This document shows, one piece after another, positions 7,128 through 15,614 of a stretch of 64,000 nt of DNA. A program made the position numbers and the translations under genes. Position 1 is the stretch's first letter; every line of letters begins with the position of its first letter. The notes below the pieces were generated by a model. That model saw nothing but the letters and a program-made list of their open reading frames with translations. It did no database searches and was not told the origin of the DNA. The stretch is from Paracholeplasma vituli (lineage in GTDB: Bacteria; Bacillota_I; Bacilli_A; Acholeplasmatales; UBA5453): the NCBI RefSeq assembly GCF_025446935.1, contig NZ_JAOEGN010000012.1, positions 1 through 64,000 on the forward strand, read 5' to 3'.

Positions 7128-8702
7128 GTGTCATTTTACCCACTGTTCCCCGGTATACTCGCGCTCTTTTCTTGGATATTTGTGATCTTAATCGGTATTA
7201 TGAATGATAAACCGTATCGATTCTCACAAGTAGGATTGATTTTCATCACACTACTATATATTCCAACCGCGCTATTCTACCAAACATACATTGAAGGGAC
7301 CTTATTAGAAACCATTTATTATTATGTTTTAATGCTTACAGTCACGCTGTTTATCGTGACTGCTTTTATGGTTTTCAAGAAGGTTTTATTCACTAAAAAT
7401 CACTACCACCTATTTATTAAGTCAATTAAAGCTACTAAGTGGAATGCATATTATGTTGTAGATCACAAAGGCCGCATTCAAGAAATGTCTGATAGTCTTT
7501 GTGAGGAATTCGGTTTTACAGTAGAACAAATCAAAGACAAATCGTTTTTTGATATTGTTAATCGAAGCATTCGTATCACTTCGTTTGATGGGGTTGAAAC
7601 CAACAACCGAGCGATGGAAACCTATTATGAAGATTACCAAAAGATTGTTAAACCTAAAACCAGTGAAGAACATGAAATGCTCTTCCAAAATTATCAAGGC
7701 AAACCTGTATTATTACATACGGTTGAGCAACCTATATTCATCTTAGGAAAGTATCGTGGTCGAATAAATATTGGTGAACGTCGTAGTGATTTTGACTTAT
7801 TATCGATTGAAAAAGAATTAAAGGCAGCCGAACAAAGTGTAGAATCGATGAGACTAAAATTCATCGCAACCCTTGAATTATCTGAAGAAGGCTTATTTTA
7901 TATTGATTTGGATGAACGTTATATTTGGGGCAATGATCGTTTCGTTGAAATGACCGGTATCCCTTCAAACACCATCGATTTAGATGATTATCGCAAACTC
8001 ATTAAAGAAGAGGACCTCCAAACCTATTTAGGTGTGATTAGTGGACTAACCTCTAGAAAACAAACGTACAAAACAACCTATAGATTGCTCAAACAAGGTT
8101 ATTATATATGGGTCAAGGAAGCAGGGAAACGCATTTTTGAAGATAAGTCCTCCAATATCATTATGGGCTCATTCAATGTAGTTCAAACCAGTGGGTATCA
8201 AAAAATTAATGTATCTGAAATCGATGGTTTACTCGGACAACCTGAATTACTATTACATTTAGATCAGTTGGTAGAGTCTAAGAAACACTTCCAACTCGCT
8301 TTAATTGAATTATCGAGTGTACCAAAAATCAACGACATGTATGGACGAGAAATTGGGAATATGTTGATGGGGGAATACATCAAGAAATTAAAAGGGTCCT
8401 TCATGAGCGAATCCTCTCAAATATTCAGATTATCCGGTCTTGTCTTCGCAATTACATTAATTGATCCACGTAAGATGGATTTACTCAGACAAGGAATTCA
8501 AGCGAATCAAACATATATGAATTTACAAATGAACTACGGGTCTATTCAAACCGAACTCGAAGTGATGATTGGGGTATCGAGAAGTCACTCAGATGGGTCT
8601 TCAGGCAAAGAGATTTATCAACATGCGAAGGACGCTTTGATGGTTGCGAGAAACCCTCAATACCAAAGTAACGCATGTTACTACCATGAAATTCATGGAT
8701 AA
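7128..8702 (+). CDS. membrane PAS-PAS protein with degenerate GGDEF domain
   Basis: This is a 524-residue signalling-type protein. Three membrane helices (about 5-25, 34-52, 63-85) are followed by two PAS-like sensor domains (about 105-225 and 245-360). A C-terminal region (about 385-520) has the fold pattern of a GGDEF diguanylate cyclase. The catalytic motif is lost: where YGGDEF should stand, the sequence is RLSGLVFAITL. It therefore cannot be expected to make c-di-GMP; such domains may bind nucleotide or hydrolyse c-di-AMP as in GdpP, but no DHH domain is present. The start is GTG at 7128 with CCGAGGTGA upstream. The position just after cdaA suggests a link with c-di-AMP, which is inference. 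Confidence 0.8.
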   Translation: MSFYPLFPGILALFSWIFVILIGIMNDKPYRFSQVGLIFITLLYIPTALFYQTYIEGTLLETIYYYVLMLTVTLFIVTAFMVFKKVLFTKNHYHLFIKSIKATKWNAYYVVDHKGRIQEMSDSLCEEFGFTVEQIKDKSFFDIVNRSIRITSFDGVETNNRAMETYYEDYQKIVKPKTSEEHEMLFQNYQGKPVLLHTVEQPIFILGKYRGRINIGERRSDFDLLSIEKELKAAEQSVESMRLKFIATLELSEEGLFYIDLDERYIWGNDRFVEMTGIPSNTIDLDDYRKLIKEEDLQTYLGVISGLTSRKQTYKTTYRLLKQGYYIWVKEAGKRIFEDKSSNIIMGSFNVVQTSGYQKINVSEIDGLLGQPELLLHLDQLVESKKHFQLALIELSSVPKINDMYGREIGNMLMGEYIKKLKGSFMSESSQIFRLSGLVFAITLIDPRKMDLLRQGIQANQTYMNLQMNYGSIQTELEVMIGVSRSHSDGSSGKEIYQHAKDALMVARNPQYQSNACYYHEIHG

Positions 8703-9207
8703 GAAAACCCTAAGACAAACTGTGCTGTCTGCACGAAAAAAGACCCCGATTGAAGACCAAATAGCCATCACAGAAATGATGATTGAAAAGCTAGAACAAA
8801 ACGAAATATTCAAAACTTCTAAACACATTGGTTTATACTATCCGATTCACCAAGAAATCAATTTGTTATCCTTAGTAGAACAGTATCCAGACAAACATTT
8901 TTACATACCAAATATCGAAAACGGTTCTATCAAATATCGCCTTATAGAGCGATTAGACAGTTTGATTGTAGCGCCATTCAATCTTAAAGAAGTTCCTAAA
9001 GAAAATCCTTCTATTGAAGATTGTGAACTCTATTTGATTCCCTGTGTAGCAGTTTCAAAGAACTTAAGAATCGGCTATGGAAAAGGTTTTTTTGACCGCT
9101 TTTTAATAGGAAAAAAAGGTTACAAATTAGGCATTACTTATCCCGCTCACAAATTTGATTATGATTTACAAGAACCACACGACATCTTGTTAGATGACGT
9201 TTTATAG
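8695..9207 (+). CDS. yqgN: 5-formyltetrahydrofolate cyclo-ligase
   Basis: This ATP-dependent enzyme converts 5-formyl-THF to 5,10-methenyl-THF and so returns a storage folate to the one-carbon pool. The family signature GYGKGFFDRFL near the C-terminus is complete, followed by LGITYPAH. The N-terminus DKKTLRQTVLSARK is also typical. The ATG at 8695 gives 170 residues, starting where the homology starts. ATG codons at 8686 or 8644 are also in frame. The gene begins inside the 3' end of the PAS/GGDEF gene, so translation is probably coupled; no clear ribosome site is seen. Confidence 0.9.
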   Translation: MDKKTLRQTVLSARKKTPIEDQIAITEMMIEKLEQNEIFKTSKHIGLYYPIHQEINLLSLVEQYPDKHFYIPNIENGSIKYRLIERLDSLIVAPFNLKEVPKENPSIEDCELYLIPCVAVSKNLRIGYGKGFFDRFLIGKKGYKLGITYPAHKFDYDLQEPHDILLDDVL

Positions 9208-9215
9208 GAGGACAC

Positions 9216-10331
9216 ATGTACGCATGCGTATTGGTGGCTGCTGGGACAGGCACACGAGCTAATTTAGGCTATAACAAACTTAGATATCTTGTGAATCAAA
9301 AGCCACTTTTTTGGTATGCCTTCAAGCCTTTTTATGATCGTGGGTATGAAATGGTTGTTGTCATCAATCCAGAAGATGAAAACTTTGTGAGGTCCTATCT
9401 ACCAGAAGATGTTAAAATTGTATACGGTGGAAAAAGTAGAAGTGAATCTGTAAGAAATGGGTTAACCCATGTAACCAAGAACCACGTATTAATTCATGAC
9501 GCAGCGCGAGTTCGTATTGATGATGAACTGATTGAACAAGTTGAAAACGGACTTCATATATATAAAGCTTGTGTGTTATCTAAACGTGTAACCAACACAA
9601 TCTATCACAAGAATAGTGGCTTAGAAATTTTAGATCGCACCTTCTTGTATCAAGCTGAAACTCCACAGGCATTCATCACAGAAGAAATCCGTAAAGCCTA
9701 TACGAAGAATAACCCTTTAGCTACGGATGATGTAAGTATGTATCAATCGGCATTTAATGATGAGGTCGGTTTGATTTTACATGAAAAAAACAACGATAAA
9801 ATCACCTATCAGAAAGACATCGAAATGTTTGAAAAAGAGGTAGAAAAACACATGATAAAAATCGGACATAGTTACGATATTCACGCACTAGTTGAAAACC
9901 GAAAACTCATTTTGGGGGGCGTCGAAATACCTCATCAACTAGGGCTCTTAGGACACAGTGACGCAGATGTTTTACTACACGCTGTTGCGGAATCAATACT
10001 CGGTGCATTAGGCCTTGGAGACCTTGGAACACTCTTTCCTGATACAGATAATAAGTATAAGGATATCGATTCCAAAATCATATTAAGTGAAGTTGTACAA
10101 CGCATGAAAAATATGGGTTACAAAGTCTCTAATATCGACTGTTCTATATTTGCGGAAAAGCCCAAATTAGCGGCATTTATCAAACAAATAAAAGAATCGG
10201 TAAGCACCCTACTAAACACACCACAAGAAGCAGTAAATATTAAAGCTGCAACCAATGAAAAGATGGATGCGATTGGCAATGAAAAAGCCATGGCAGCCAG
10301 TGCTACAGTACTATTGATTAAAGGAGAATAG
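9216..10331 (+). CDS. ispDF: bifunctional IspD/IspF enzyme of the MEP isoprenoid pathway
   Basis: A fusion of two non-consecutive steps of the methylerythritol phosphate route. Residues 1-210 are IspD (cytidylyltransferase) with AAGTGTR (8-14), SRSESVRNGL and IHDAAR (93-98). Residues 213-371 are IspF (cyclodiphosphate synthase) with zinc ligands in SYDIH (Asp221, His223) and GHSDAD, and the late SNIDCSIFAEKPKL segment. In IspD the usual Arg-Met after GxGxR is replaced by Arg-Ala, and the start of the domain is short, but the active-site features remain. The ATG at 9216 follows ATAGGAGGACAC. The product supplies isopentenyl diphosphate for carotenoids, quinone-like lipids or tRNA modification. 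Confidence 0.95.
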   Translation: MYACVLVAAGTGTRANLGYNKLRYLVNQKPLFWYAFKPFYDRGYEMVVVINPEDENFVRSYLPEDVKIVYGGKSRSESVRNGLTHVTKNHVLIHDAARVRIDDELIEQVENGLHIYKACVLSKRVTNTIYHKNSGLEILDRTFLYQAETPQAFITEEIRKAYTKNNPLATDDVSMYQSAFNDEVGLILHEKNNDKITYQKDIEMFEKEVEKHMIKIGHSYDIHALVENRKLILGGVEIPHQLGLLGHSDADVLLHAVAESILGALGLGDLGTLFPDTDNKYKDIDSKIILSEVVQRMKNMGYKVSNIDCSIFAEKPKLAAFIKQIKESVSTLLNTPQEAVNIKAATNEKMDAIGNEKAMAASATVLLIKGE

Positions 10332-10335
10332 AATC

Positions 10336-10599
10336 ATGTTAATAGAAACCCAATTCGGTAACTTTGAGTTAATTCATAACACCAAAGATGCCTTCGATAT
10401 CGCGAAATTTAATGCACGTTATGTCGACACATTTGACCGCTTCGACTACATCGTTGGAGATGTCGCTTCAGAGTTACTTAGACTGAAAGGATTTGTGTTA
10501 GATCCTAAAGATAAAAACTACTTTAAATATATCCCTGACTACTTGAATGAGTCCTGTAATTATCAATGTGGGTATTACATTCTAAAACGTGTTAAATAG
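10336..10599 (+). CDS. yutD: YutD-like protein (DUF1027)
   Basis: An 87-residue small protein. The body DYIVGDVASELLRLKGF and the ending IPDYLNESCNYQCGYYILK match the YutD family of Firmicutes, whose function is not established. It starts 4 bases after ispDF with AAAGGAG upstream, so it belongs to the same operon. The two cysteines in SCNYQCG are conserved features of the family tail. Confidence 0.8.
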   Translation: MLIETQFGNFELIHNTKDAFDIAKFNARYVDTFDRFDYIVGDVASELLRLKGFVLDPKDKNYFKYIPDYLNESCNYQCGYYILKRVK

Positions 10600-10616
10600 A
10601 GAGTTTATCATAACAT

Positions 10617-10645
10617 TTGAAAACACGCATGCTATAGCATATACT
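10617..10645 (+). promoter_or_regulatory. internal promoter with palindromic operator before the NifU-like gene
   Basis: TTGAAA (10617-10622) is followed by 17 bases and TATACT (10640-10645). Inside the spacer lies a perfect 12-base palindrome ATGCTATAGCAT (10629-10640). The layout suggests an independently controlled promoter within the long operon. Confidence 0.55.
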
Positions 10646-10668
10646 ATAAAAGCAAGGGGGATTTTATC

Positions 10669-10896
10669 ATGGATGAAACAACCAAATTAGTACACGAATT
10701 AATTGATCGTGTTAGACCCTATTTACATCGTGATGGTGGCGATATCGAAATTGTCTCTGTCGAAGATGGTATAGTATATGTTAAAATGTTAGGTGCATGC
10801 GATGGCTGCGGCCTCATTGACGTAACATTAAGACAAGGTATCGAAACGATGTTATTGGAAAATGTGCCAGGAGTCATTGCTGTTATCACCGTCTAG
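10669..10896 (+). CDS. yutI: NifU-like iron-sulfur scaffold/carrier domain protein
   Basis: A 75-residue protein made only of the NifU C-terminal domain (Nfu). The two cysteines that hold a Fe-S cluster across a dimer are present in GACDGCG, followed by DVTLRQGIE, and the N-terminal LIDRVRPYLHRDGGDIEIV is the family hallmark. It delivers Fe-S clusters to target proteins. AGCAAGGGGGA lies upstream of the ATG. A probable internal promoter with a palindrome precedes it, suggesting separate regulation from yutD. Confidence 0.9.
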   Translation: MDETTKLVHELIDRVRPYLHRDGGDIEIVSVEDGIVYVKMLGACDGCGLIDVTLRQGIETMLLENVPGVIAVITV

Positions 10897-10907
10897 GAGG
10901 TAATTAG

Positions 10908-11351
10908 ATGAACACCGCACAACAAATTATTAATCACACCATAATCGCTTTACTCGTAGCTCAATTTTTGAAGTTTTTTTCCGTAAGCCTTAAAGAAAAG
11001 AAGCCCAACCTACGCGCTTTAATAACCACTGGTGGGATGCCTTCTTCACACAGTGCTACGGTCGCTTCATTGACTGCGAGTATTTATTTTTATGAAGGCA
11101 TAGGCCTATATTTTGCTATTTCGCTCACACTCGCTTTAATCGTCATACACGACTCCATGGGGATTCGTCTTGAAGCTTCAAAGCATGCGATGATGTTGAA
11201 TAATATCAATGAAAAATTAGGTTTAGAAACTGACCATATCAATAAAGGAAAAGCACTTAAAGAACCATTAGGGCATTTTCCAATTGAAGTATTTGCAGGG
11301 GTCTTATTGGGCCTTATCATTTCAGCATTAGGCTATTATTTCGGGGGATAA
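10908..11351 (+). CDS. divergent PAP2-family membrane protein (DUF212/YuiD)
   Basis: A 147-residue protein with about four membrane helices and the motif TTGGMPSSHSATV, which matches the phosphatase motif 2 (PSSH) of PAP2 enzymes. HDSMGIRLEASKHA in the middle and GHFPIEVFAGVLLG near the end are typical of DUF212/YuiD. It may dephosphorylate a polyprenyl or lipid phosphate; the family's substrate is not settled. It sits 11 bases after the NifU-like gene (GGAGG upstream) and 2 bases before degV. Confidence 0.85.
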   Translation: MNTAQQIINHTIIALLVAQFLKFFSVSLKEKKPNLRALITTGGMPSSHSATVASLTASIYFYEGIGLYFAISLTLALIVIHDSMGIRLEASKHAMMLNNINEKLGLETDHINKGKALKEPLGHFPIEVFAGVLLGLIISALGYYFGG

Positions 11352-11353
11352 CA

Positions 11354-12205
11354 ATGAATAAGCTTAAACTCGGGGTTGTTGTGGATTCAACTTTCAATTT
11401 GAAAGAATCCTTTATTAAAACACATGACATACGCGTCGTTTATCTAGATATCATGGTTGGTACAGAAACGTACCGTGATGGGGATTTAACAAACGAACAA
11501 ATTTACGCATTTGTCGATCAAAATAAGAAAGTTAGTACGTCACAACCAGCACCCAATCGTTTTATGATTGCCTATCAGTCTTTATTAGATGAAGGCTATG
11601 AGCACGTGGTTTGCTTAACAGTAAGCCAATCTTTGAGTGGCACATTTAATAGTGCTCTACTCGCGAAAGACATGCTTGAACATAAGGAATTAGTCACAGT
11701 ACTCGATACGAAATCTGCGATTTGTGGCGCAGAGTACTTAGTTGAGCGTTTAGTTGAAAAGATTGAAACCGAGCATTCAATTGAAAAAGTGATCGAAGGT
11801 ATTCATAATGACATCAGTCACGGCTCTTTAATCTTCACCGTTGATGATTTAAATATTTTAGTAAAGAGCGGTCGTTTATCCAAAATTCAAGGGATGATTG
11901 GGAATCTTTTAAAGATTAAACCCATCTTAAGGTTTGACCAAGGAAAACTATCAGTAGAACATAAAGTGAGAAGTACGGATGGGATTTTGACCTATCTTAC
12001 CAACGAAGTGAGTAAACTCCGTGATAAAGCCAAAACGGTTGTAAGAATTACGTATACGACCACATCGGATGTTGCGAATCAGTTTTGTGAAATCATTAAA
12101 ACTAAATTTGATGATGTATCAGTAAAAGTCAGTGGTACCATCTCAGCGGTCATCGCTGTACATGTTGGTAAAGCAGGCTTAGGTATCTATCTGACAAACG
12201 AGTAA
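11354..12205 (+). CDS. degV: DegV-family fatty-acid-binding protein
   Basis: A 283-residue DegV protein. These proteins bind a fatty acid between two domains and can act as FakB, presenting exogenous fatty acid to the kinase FakA. Typical segments are VVDSTFNL at the N-terminus, YRDGDLTNEQIY, TSQPAPNRF with the lipid-contacting Ser-Gln, VCLTVSQSLSGTFNSA, and GRLSKIQGMIGNLLKIKPIL. In a mollicute that scavenges fatty acids a FakB role is plausible, but fakA is not in this window. It is the last gene of the cdaA run and is followed by a terminator. Confidence 0.9.
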   Translation: MNKLKLGVVVDSTFNLKESFIKTHDIRVVYLDIMVGTETYRDGDLTNEQIYAFVDQNKKVSTSQPAPNRFMIAYQSLLDEGYEHVVCLTVSQSLSGTFNSALLAKDMLEHKELVTVLDTKSAICGAEYLVERLVEKIETEHSIEKVIEGIHNDISHGSLIFTVDDLNILVKSGRLSKIQGMIGNLLKIKPILRFDQGKLSVEHKVRSTDGILTYLTNEVSKLRDKAKTVVRITYTTTSDVANQFCEIIKTKFDDVSVKVSGTISAVIAVHVGKAGLGIYLTNE

Positions 12206-12227
12206 GAGGGAAACCTCTTTTCTTTTT
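12204..12227 (+). terminator. terminator after degV
   Basis: Stem AAGAGG/CCTCTT with a GAAA loop, followed by a T-rich tract. Confidence 0.75.
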
Positions 12228-12278
12228 GGTTTTATCTGTTCTTTTATCATGATATAATAAAGCAAACGGGGTGGTTTT

Positions 12279-12605
12279 ATGTATCAAAAAGGCGACATCA
12301 TTGATGTTGTAGTGACCGGCATCGCACCCTATGGTGTGTTTGTAAAAATCAACGAGTATACAGGCTTAATTCACATCTCTGAAATCTCTGATAAATTTGT
12401 AAGAGACATTTCTCAGTTCGCGATGACGGGTGACCAAGTCAAAGTCATCGTCATTGAAGTCGATAAAGACAACAAACAGTTGAAGTTAAGCTATAAGAAA
12501 TGTGATCGATCGAAAAAAATCAAGATTTGTGATATGAAGATAGGATTCAAAACACTAGAAGAAAATTTACCGAAATGGATTGAACAAAAACTTGAAAATC
12601 ACTAA
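12279..12605 (+). CDS. S1-domain RNA-binding protein (CvfD/YugI-like)
   Basis: A 108-residue protein consisting of one S1 RNA-binding domain (residues about 2-75), with GDIIDVVVTGIAPYGVFV, GLIHISEIS and KVIVIEVDKDNKQLKLSYK, plus a short charged tail. It resembles the Firmicute general stress protein 13/CvfD group that binds RNA or ribosomes. A -10 TATAAT at 12253-12258 and AACGGGGTGG before the ATG indicate its own promoter. It is flanked by terminators and is therefore monocistronic. Confidence 0.85.
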   Translation: MYQKGDIIDVVVTGIAPYGVFVKINEYTGLIHISEISDKFVRDISQFAMTGDQVKVIVIEVDKDNKQLKLSYKKCDRSKKIKICDMKIGFKTLEENLPKWIEQKLENH

Positions 12606-12610
12606 ATGAG

Positions 12611-12640
12611 AGTGGATGCGTACATCTACTTTTATTTTTT
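12611..12640 (+). terminator. terminator after the S1 protein
   Basis: Imperfect stem AGTGGATG/CATCTACT with a CGTA loop, followed by a T-rich run. Confidence 0.75.
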
Positions 12641-12673
12641 AAGTGAATTATTCGGATTGTAACCGTTTTAAGC

Positions 12674-12711
12674 ATGATATTTATATCATATAGAAATAAA
12701 GATGATATAAT
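12674..12711 (+). promoter_or_regulatory. pgi promoter with palindromic operator
   Basis: A consensus -10 TATAAT lies at 12706-12711. The expected -35 position (12683-12688) falls inside a perfect inverted repeat, ATGATAT-TT-ATATCAT (12674-12689). GATGATAT recurs at 12701-12708. A repressor bound at the repeat would block the polymerase. Confidence 0.5.
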
Positions 12712-12737
12712 GATATCGATAAAAAGGATGTGTACAT

Positions 12738-14048
12738 ATGATTAAAATAAATGAAAAACATGCAGTATCATTTTTAAACGATGGCGCGAACTTAAGTGCT
12801 AGAGTTAAACAAATTCATAAACAAATTCATGAAAAAACAGGCCGTGGAAATGACTTTCTAGGTTGGTTAGATTTACCAGTCAATTACGATAAAAAAGAAT
12901 ACGCAAGTATTTTAGAATCCGCTAAGAAAATCAGAGAACAATCTGAGGTCTTAGTCGTTATCGGTATTGGTGGGTCTTATTTAGGTGCGAAAGCAGCACT
13001 TGAAATGTTAAGACCAGCATTCCCTAAAAAAGGTGATCTTGAAGTCATCTTTGTGGGTCACCAAATCTCCGCAGCTTATGCAAAATCCTTATTAAGTTAC
13101 TTAGAAAACAAATCTTTCTCCATCAACGTGATTTCAAAATCCGGATTAACCACAGAACCCGCTATCGCATTCCGTGTGTTCAAACGCTATTTAGAAGCAC
13201 GTTATGGTGAAGCAGAAGCGAAGAATCGTATTTATGTAACAACCGATAAAGCAAGAGGCGCATTAAAACAACTCGCCGATGAAAAAGGCTATCCAACTTA
13301 TGTGATTGCGGATGACATCGGTGGACGTTACTCTGTGTTAACTGCAGTAGGTCTACTCCCAATCGCAGCAGCAGGTATTGATACCGACGCGATTTTAAAA
13401 GGCGCTCAAAAAGCGTATCATGAATTTTTAAATGAAGATAATGCTGCTTACGATTATGCCACACTAAGATACCGTTTATACAAATCGGGTAAGAAGATTG
13501 AAATGCTTGTAAACTACGAACCTAGCCTTGTGTTCTTCTCTGAATGGTGGAAACAACTATTCGGTGAATCAGAAGGTAAAGAAAATAAAGGTCTATTTGT
13601 CGCATCCGCAGCGTTCTCAACCGATCTTCACTCATTAGGACAATACATTCAAGAAGGCGAACGCGACCTATTTGAAACCGTCATCAAAGTGAACAAGACT
13701 CAAGAAGACTTGGTCATCGAATCCGAACCTGTAGATTTAGACGGACTCAACTACCTTGCAGGTAAGTCAATGCAATTCGTGAATGAAAAAGCCTTCCAAG
13801 GCACATTATTAGCCCATGTCGATGGCGGTGTACCAAACATCGTCTTAGAAATTGAAACCATCAATCCTGAAACATTTGGTTATATGGTCTATTTCTTTGA
13901 AAAAGCATGCGCCATGTCCGCATACCTATTAGATGTAAACCCATTTGACCAACCAGGTGTAGAATCTTATAAGAAGAATATGTTCGCTTTACTTGGCAAA
14001 AAAGGGTATGAATCCTTAAAACAAGAACTCGAAAAGAAACTTAAATAA
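12738..14048 (+). CDS. pgi: glucose-6-phosphate isomerase
   Basis: This glycolytic enzyme interconverts glucose-6-phosphate and fructose-6-phosphate. The 436-residue length is typical of the short bacterial type found in Firmicutes. Recognisable parts are [15 protein letters not shown] (phosphate-binding glycines), [15 protein letters not shown], the PGI signature [17 protein letters not shown], and [13 protein letters not shown] with the catalytic glutamate. AAAAAGGATG lies upstream of the ATG. It is monocistronic, between its own promoter and a terminator. Confidence 0.97.
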   Translation: MIKINEKHAVSFLNDGANLSARVKQIHKQIHEKTGRGNDFLGWLDLPVNYDKKEYASILESAKKIREQSEVLVVIGIGGSYLGAKAALEMLRPAFPKKGDLEVIFVGHQISAAYAKSLLSYLENKSFSINVISKSGLTTEPAIAFRVFKRYLEARYGEAEAKNRIYVTTDKARGALKQLADEKGYPTYVIADDIGGRYSVLTAVGLLPIAAAGIDTDAILKGAQKAYHEFLNEDNAAYDYATLRYRLYKSGKKIEMLVNYEPSLVFFSEWWKQLFGESEGKENKGLFVASAAFSTDLHSLGQYIQEGERDLFETVIKVNKTQEDLVIESEPVDLDGLNYLAGKSMQFVNEKAFQGTLLAHVDGGVPNIVLEIETINPETFGYMVYFFEKACAMSAYLLDVNPFDQPGVESYKKNMFALLGKKGYESLKQELEKKLK

Positions 14049-14074
14049 AAGGTCGGGCAACCGCCTTTTTGTTT
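14047..14074 (+). terminator. terminator after pgi
   Basis: Interrupted stem AAAGG-CGG/CCG-CCTTT with a GCAA loop, followed by T residues. Confidence 0.75.
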
Positions 14075-14134
14075 CTAATGGTGCACAATTGTTTTCTTTA
14101 GAAAGAAAAATGTTAAAATAGTAACGGTGATATC

Positions 14135-14581
14135 ATGAAGGAAAAATTCACAAATTCAGCCAAAGAAACCACATTTTTGGGGTATCAAGTTGGCTTATTA
14201 TTAGAACCGGGCTCTGTATTACTCCTAGAAGGAGACCTCGCAGCTGGTAAAACTACATTCACAAAAGGGATTGGACAAGCCCTCGGGATCAAGCGAAACA
14301 TCAACAGTCCAACCTATACCATTATGAAACGTTATATGATGGATGAAAATAAGTTGTATCATGTCGATTTATACCGGTTAGATGAAGTCGGTTCTGACTT
14401 TGACTTAGAAGATTACATCAACTCAGATGGCATCTCAGTGATTGAATGGCCCCATAAAGTCAGTCATATTCTACCCAAAGAATATCTTTTAGTCGAATTC
14501 ACTGACCTCGGCAACGACCAACGTAAAATTACGTTTACAGCCAAAGGTGAGAAATACGAAAGGGTGGAACACTACCTATGA
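14135..14581 (+). CDS. tsaE: tRNA t6A biosynthesis ATPase TsaE
   Basis: TsaE is the ATPase that works with TsaB and TsaD to attach threonylcarbamoyl to adenosine 37 of ANN-decoding tRNAs. At 148 residues it is family-sized. The Walker A loop is GDLAAGKTT (33-41), and NSPTYTIMKRY and HVDLYRLDE follow, with IEWPHK near 115. The gene overlaps tsaB by 4 bases (ATGA), so translation is coupled. It is the first gene of tsaE-tsaB-rimI-tsaD. A -10-like TAAAAT at 14115-14120 precedes it. Confidence 0.95.
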   Translation: MKEKFTNSAKETTFLGYQVGLLLEPGSVLLLEGDLAAGKTTFTKGIGQALGIKRNINSPTYTIMKRYMMDENKLYHVDLYRLDEVGSDFDLEDYINSDGISVIEWPHKVSHILPKEYLLVEFTDLGNDQRKITFTAKGEKYERVEHYL

Positions 14582-15165
14582 ACCAAATCCTATTTGACTC
14601 ATCGACTGGCGTCCTCGTGATGGCTTTAGCCAAAGACGGCCGAATGATTGATTATTCGATTCGTATCGGTAAAAAAGACCACGCTAAATATGTCGTTGAC
14701 CGTATGGATCAAATGCTCAAACGTAAACATTTAACCATTGACCAAATCGATGAAATCGTTGTTGGTTATGGCCCGGGTTCTTATACGGGACTTAGAATCG
14801 CTGTTATGGTTGCGAAAATGCTCGCTTACACCAAACACATTAAATTAAGAGCTGTATCCTCGTTATATTTTCTATCATCAGGGATTGAAGCTGACCGCAT
14901 CGCTCCGATGATTGATGCTAGAAATGGTAATGTGTTCGCGGCCATTTTTGAAGGTAACAAAATCGTTCTACCAGAAGGCCTTTATACTGTAGATTACGTC
15001 AGAGAAGTCGCGAAAGTCAACCTTGCTAAACCCTATTTTATTGATGAAAGACATTATGAAATCGACACTAAGAAAATTCTTGATATGAGTTTTGTTGTTA
15101 CCGATGTTCACCATTTTGTTCCTAATTATTTGAGAATAACAGAAGCGGAGCGCAATCTTGAATGA
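14578..15165 (+). CDS. tsaB: tRNA t6A biosynthesis protein TsaB
   Basis: TsaB is the non-catalytic partner that dimerises with TsaD. The 195-residue protein has the N-terminal ASKHA strand ILFDSSTG and the diagnostic GYGPGSYTGLRIAVMVAKMLA segment (about 63-83), followed by MIDARNGNVFAAIF. It is slightly shorter at the C-terminus than the about 230-residue versions. It overlaps tsaE by 4 bases at the start and rimI by 4 bases at the end. Confidence 0.95.
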   Translation: MNQILFDSSTGVLVMALAKDGRMIDYSIRIGKKDHAKYVVDRMDQMLKRKHLTIDQIDEIVVGYGPGSYTGLRIAVMVAKMLAYTKHIKLRAVSSLYFLSSGIEADRIAPMIDARNGNVFAAIFEGNKIVLPEGLYTVDYVREVAKVNLAKPYFIDERHYEIDTKKILDMSFVVTDVHHFVPNYLRITEAERNLE

Positions 15166-15614
15166 TTCGAAAAATGACGCCTGAAGATATCGAAACCGTA
15201 GTTCAATTGGAAGAAGAAGTCTTTGGACACTCTTTAGGTTACGATATGATTTATAATGAAATTACAAACCATGGCTTCGCCCACTATTTTGTTGATGAAG
15301 AACATGACGAAATCATTGGTTATGTAGGATTATGGATTAACGATAACATTGGACAAATCGTCAACTTTTTAGTTAAACCAACCCATCAAAACAAAGGTTT
15401 AGGTAAAAAGTGGATTACATTTATCATGGATTACTTTAAACAAAATAACGTAGATATCGTTTCCTTAGAAGTCAGAGAAACGAATGAAAGAGCGATTCAT
15501 TTATACGAATCGTATGGCTTTAAAAAGAGCTATAAACGTCTAAAGTATTACGATAACAAAGAAGACGCTCATGTGCTCATTTGGAGGAATAATGATGCTG
15601 ATATTAGCCGTTGA
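15162..15614 (+). CDS. rimI: GNAT acetyltransferase, RimI family
   Basis: A 150-residue N-acetyltransferase. RimI acetylates the N-terminus of ribosomal protein S18 and is commonly encoded between tsaB and tsaD. Visible features are [20 protein letters not shown] at the start, the acetyl-CoA loop [10 protein letters not shown] (Q/R-x-x-G-x-G/A type), and [20 protein letters not shown]. It overlaps both neighbours (4 bases with tsaB, 20 with tsaD). Confidence 0.9.
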   Translation: MIRKMTPEDIETVVQLEEEVFGHSLGYDMIYNEITNHGFAHYFVDEEHDEIIGYVGLWINDNIGQIVNFLVKPTHQNKGLGKKWITFIMDYFKQNNVDIVSLEVRETNERAIHLYESYGFKKSYKRLKYYDNKEDAHVLIWRNNDADISR

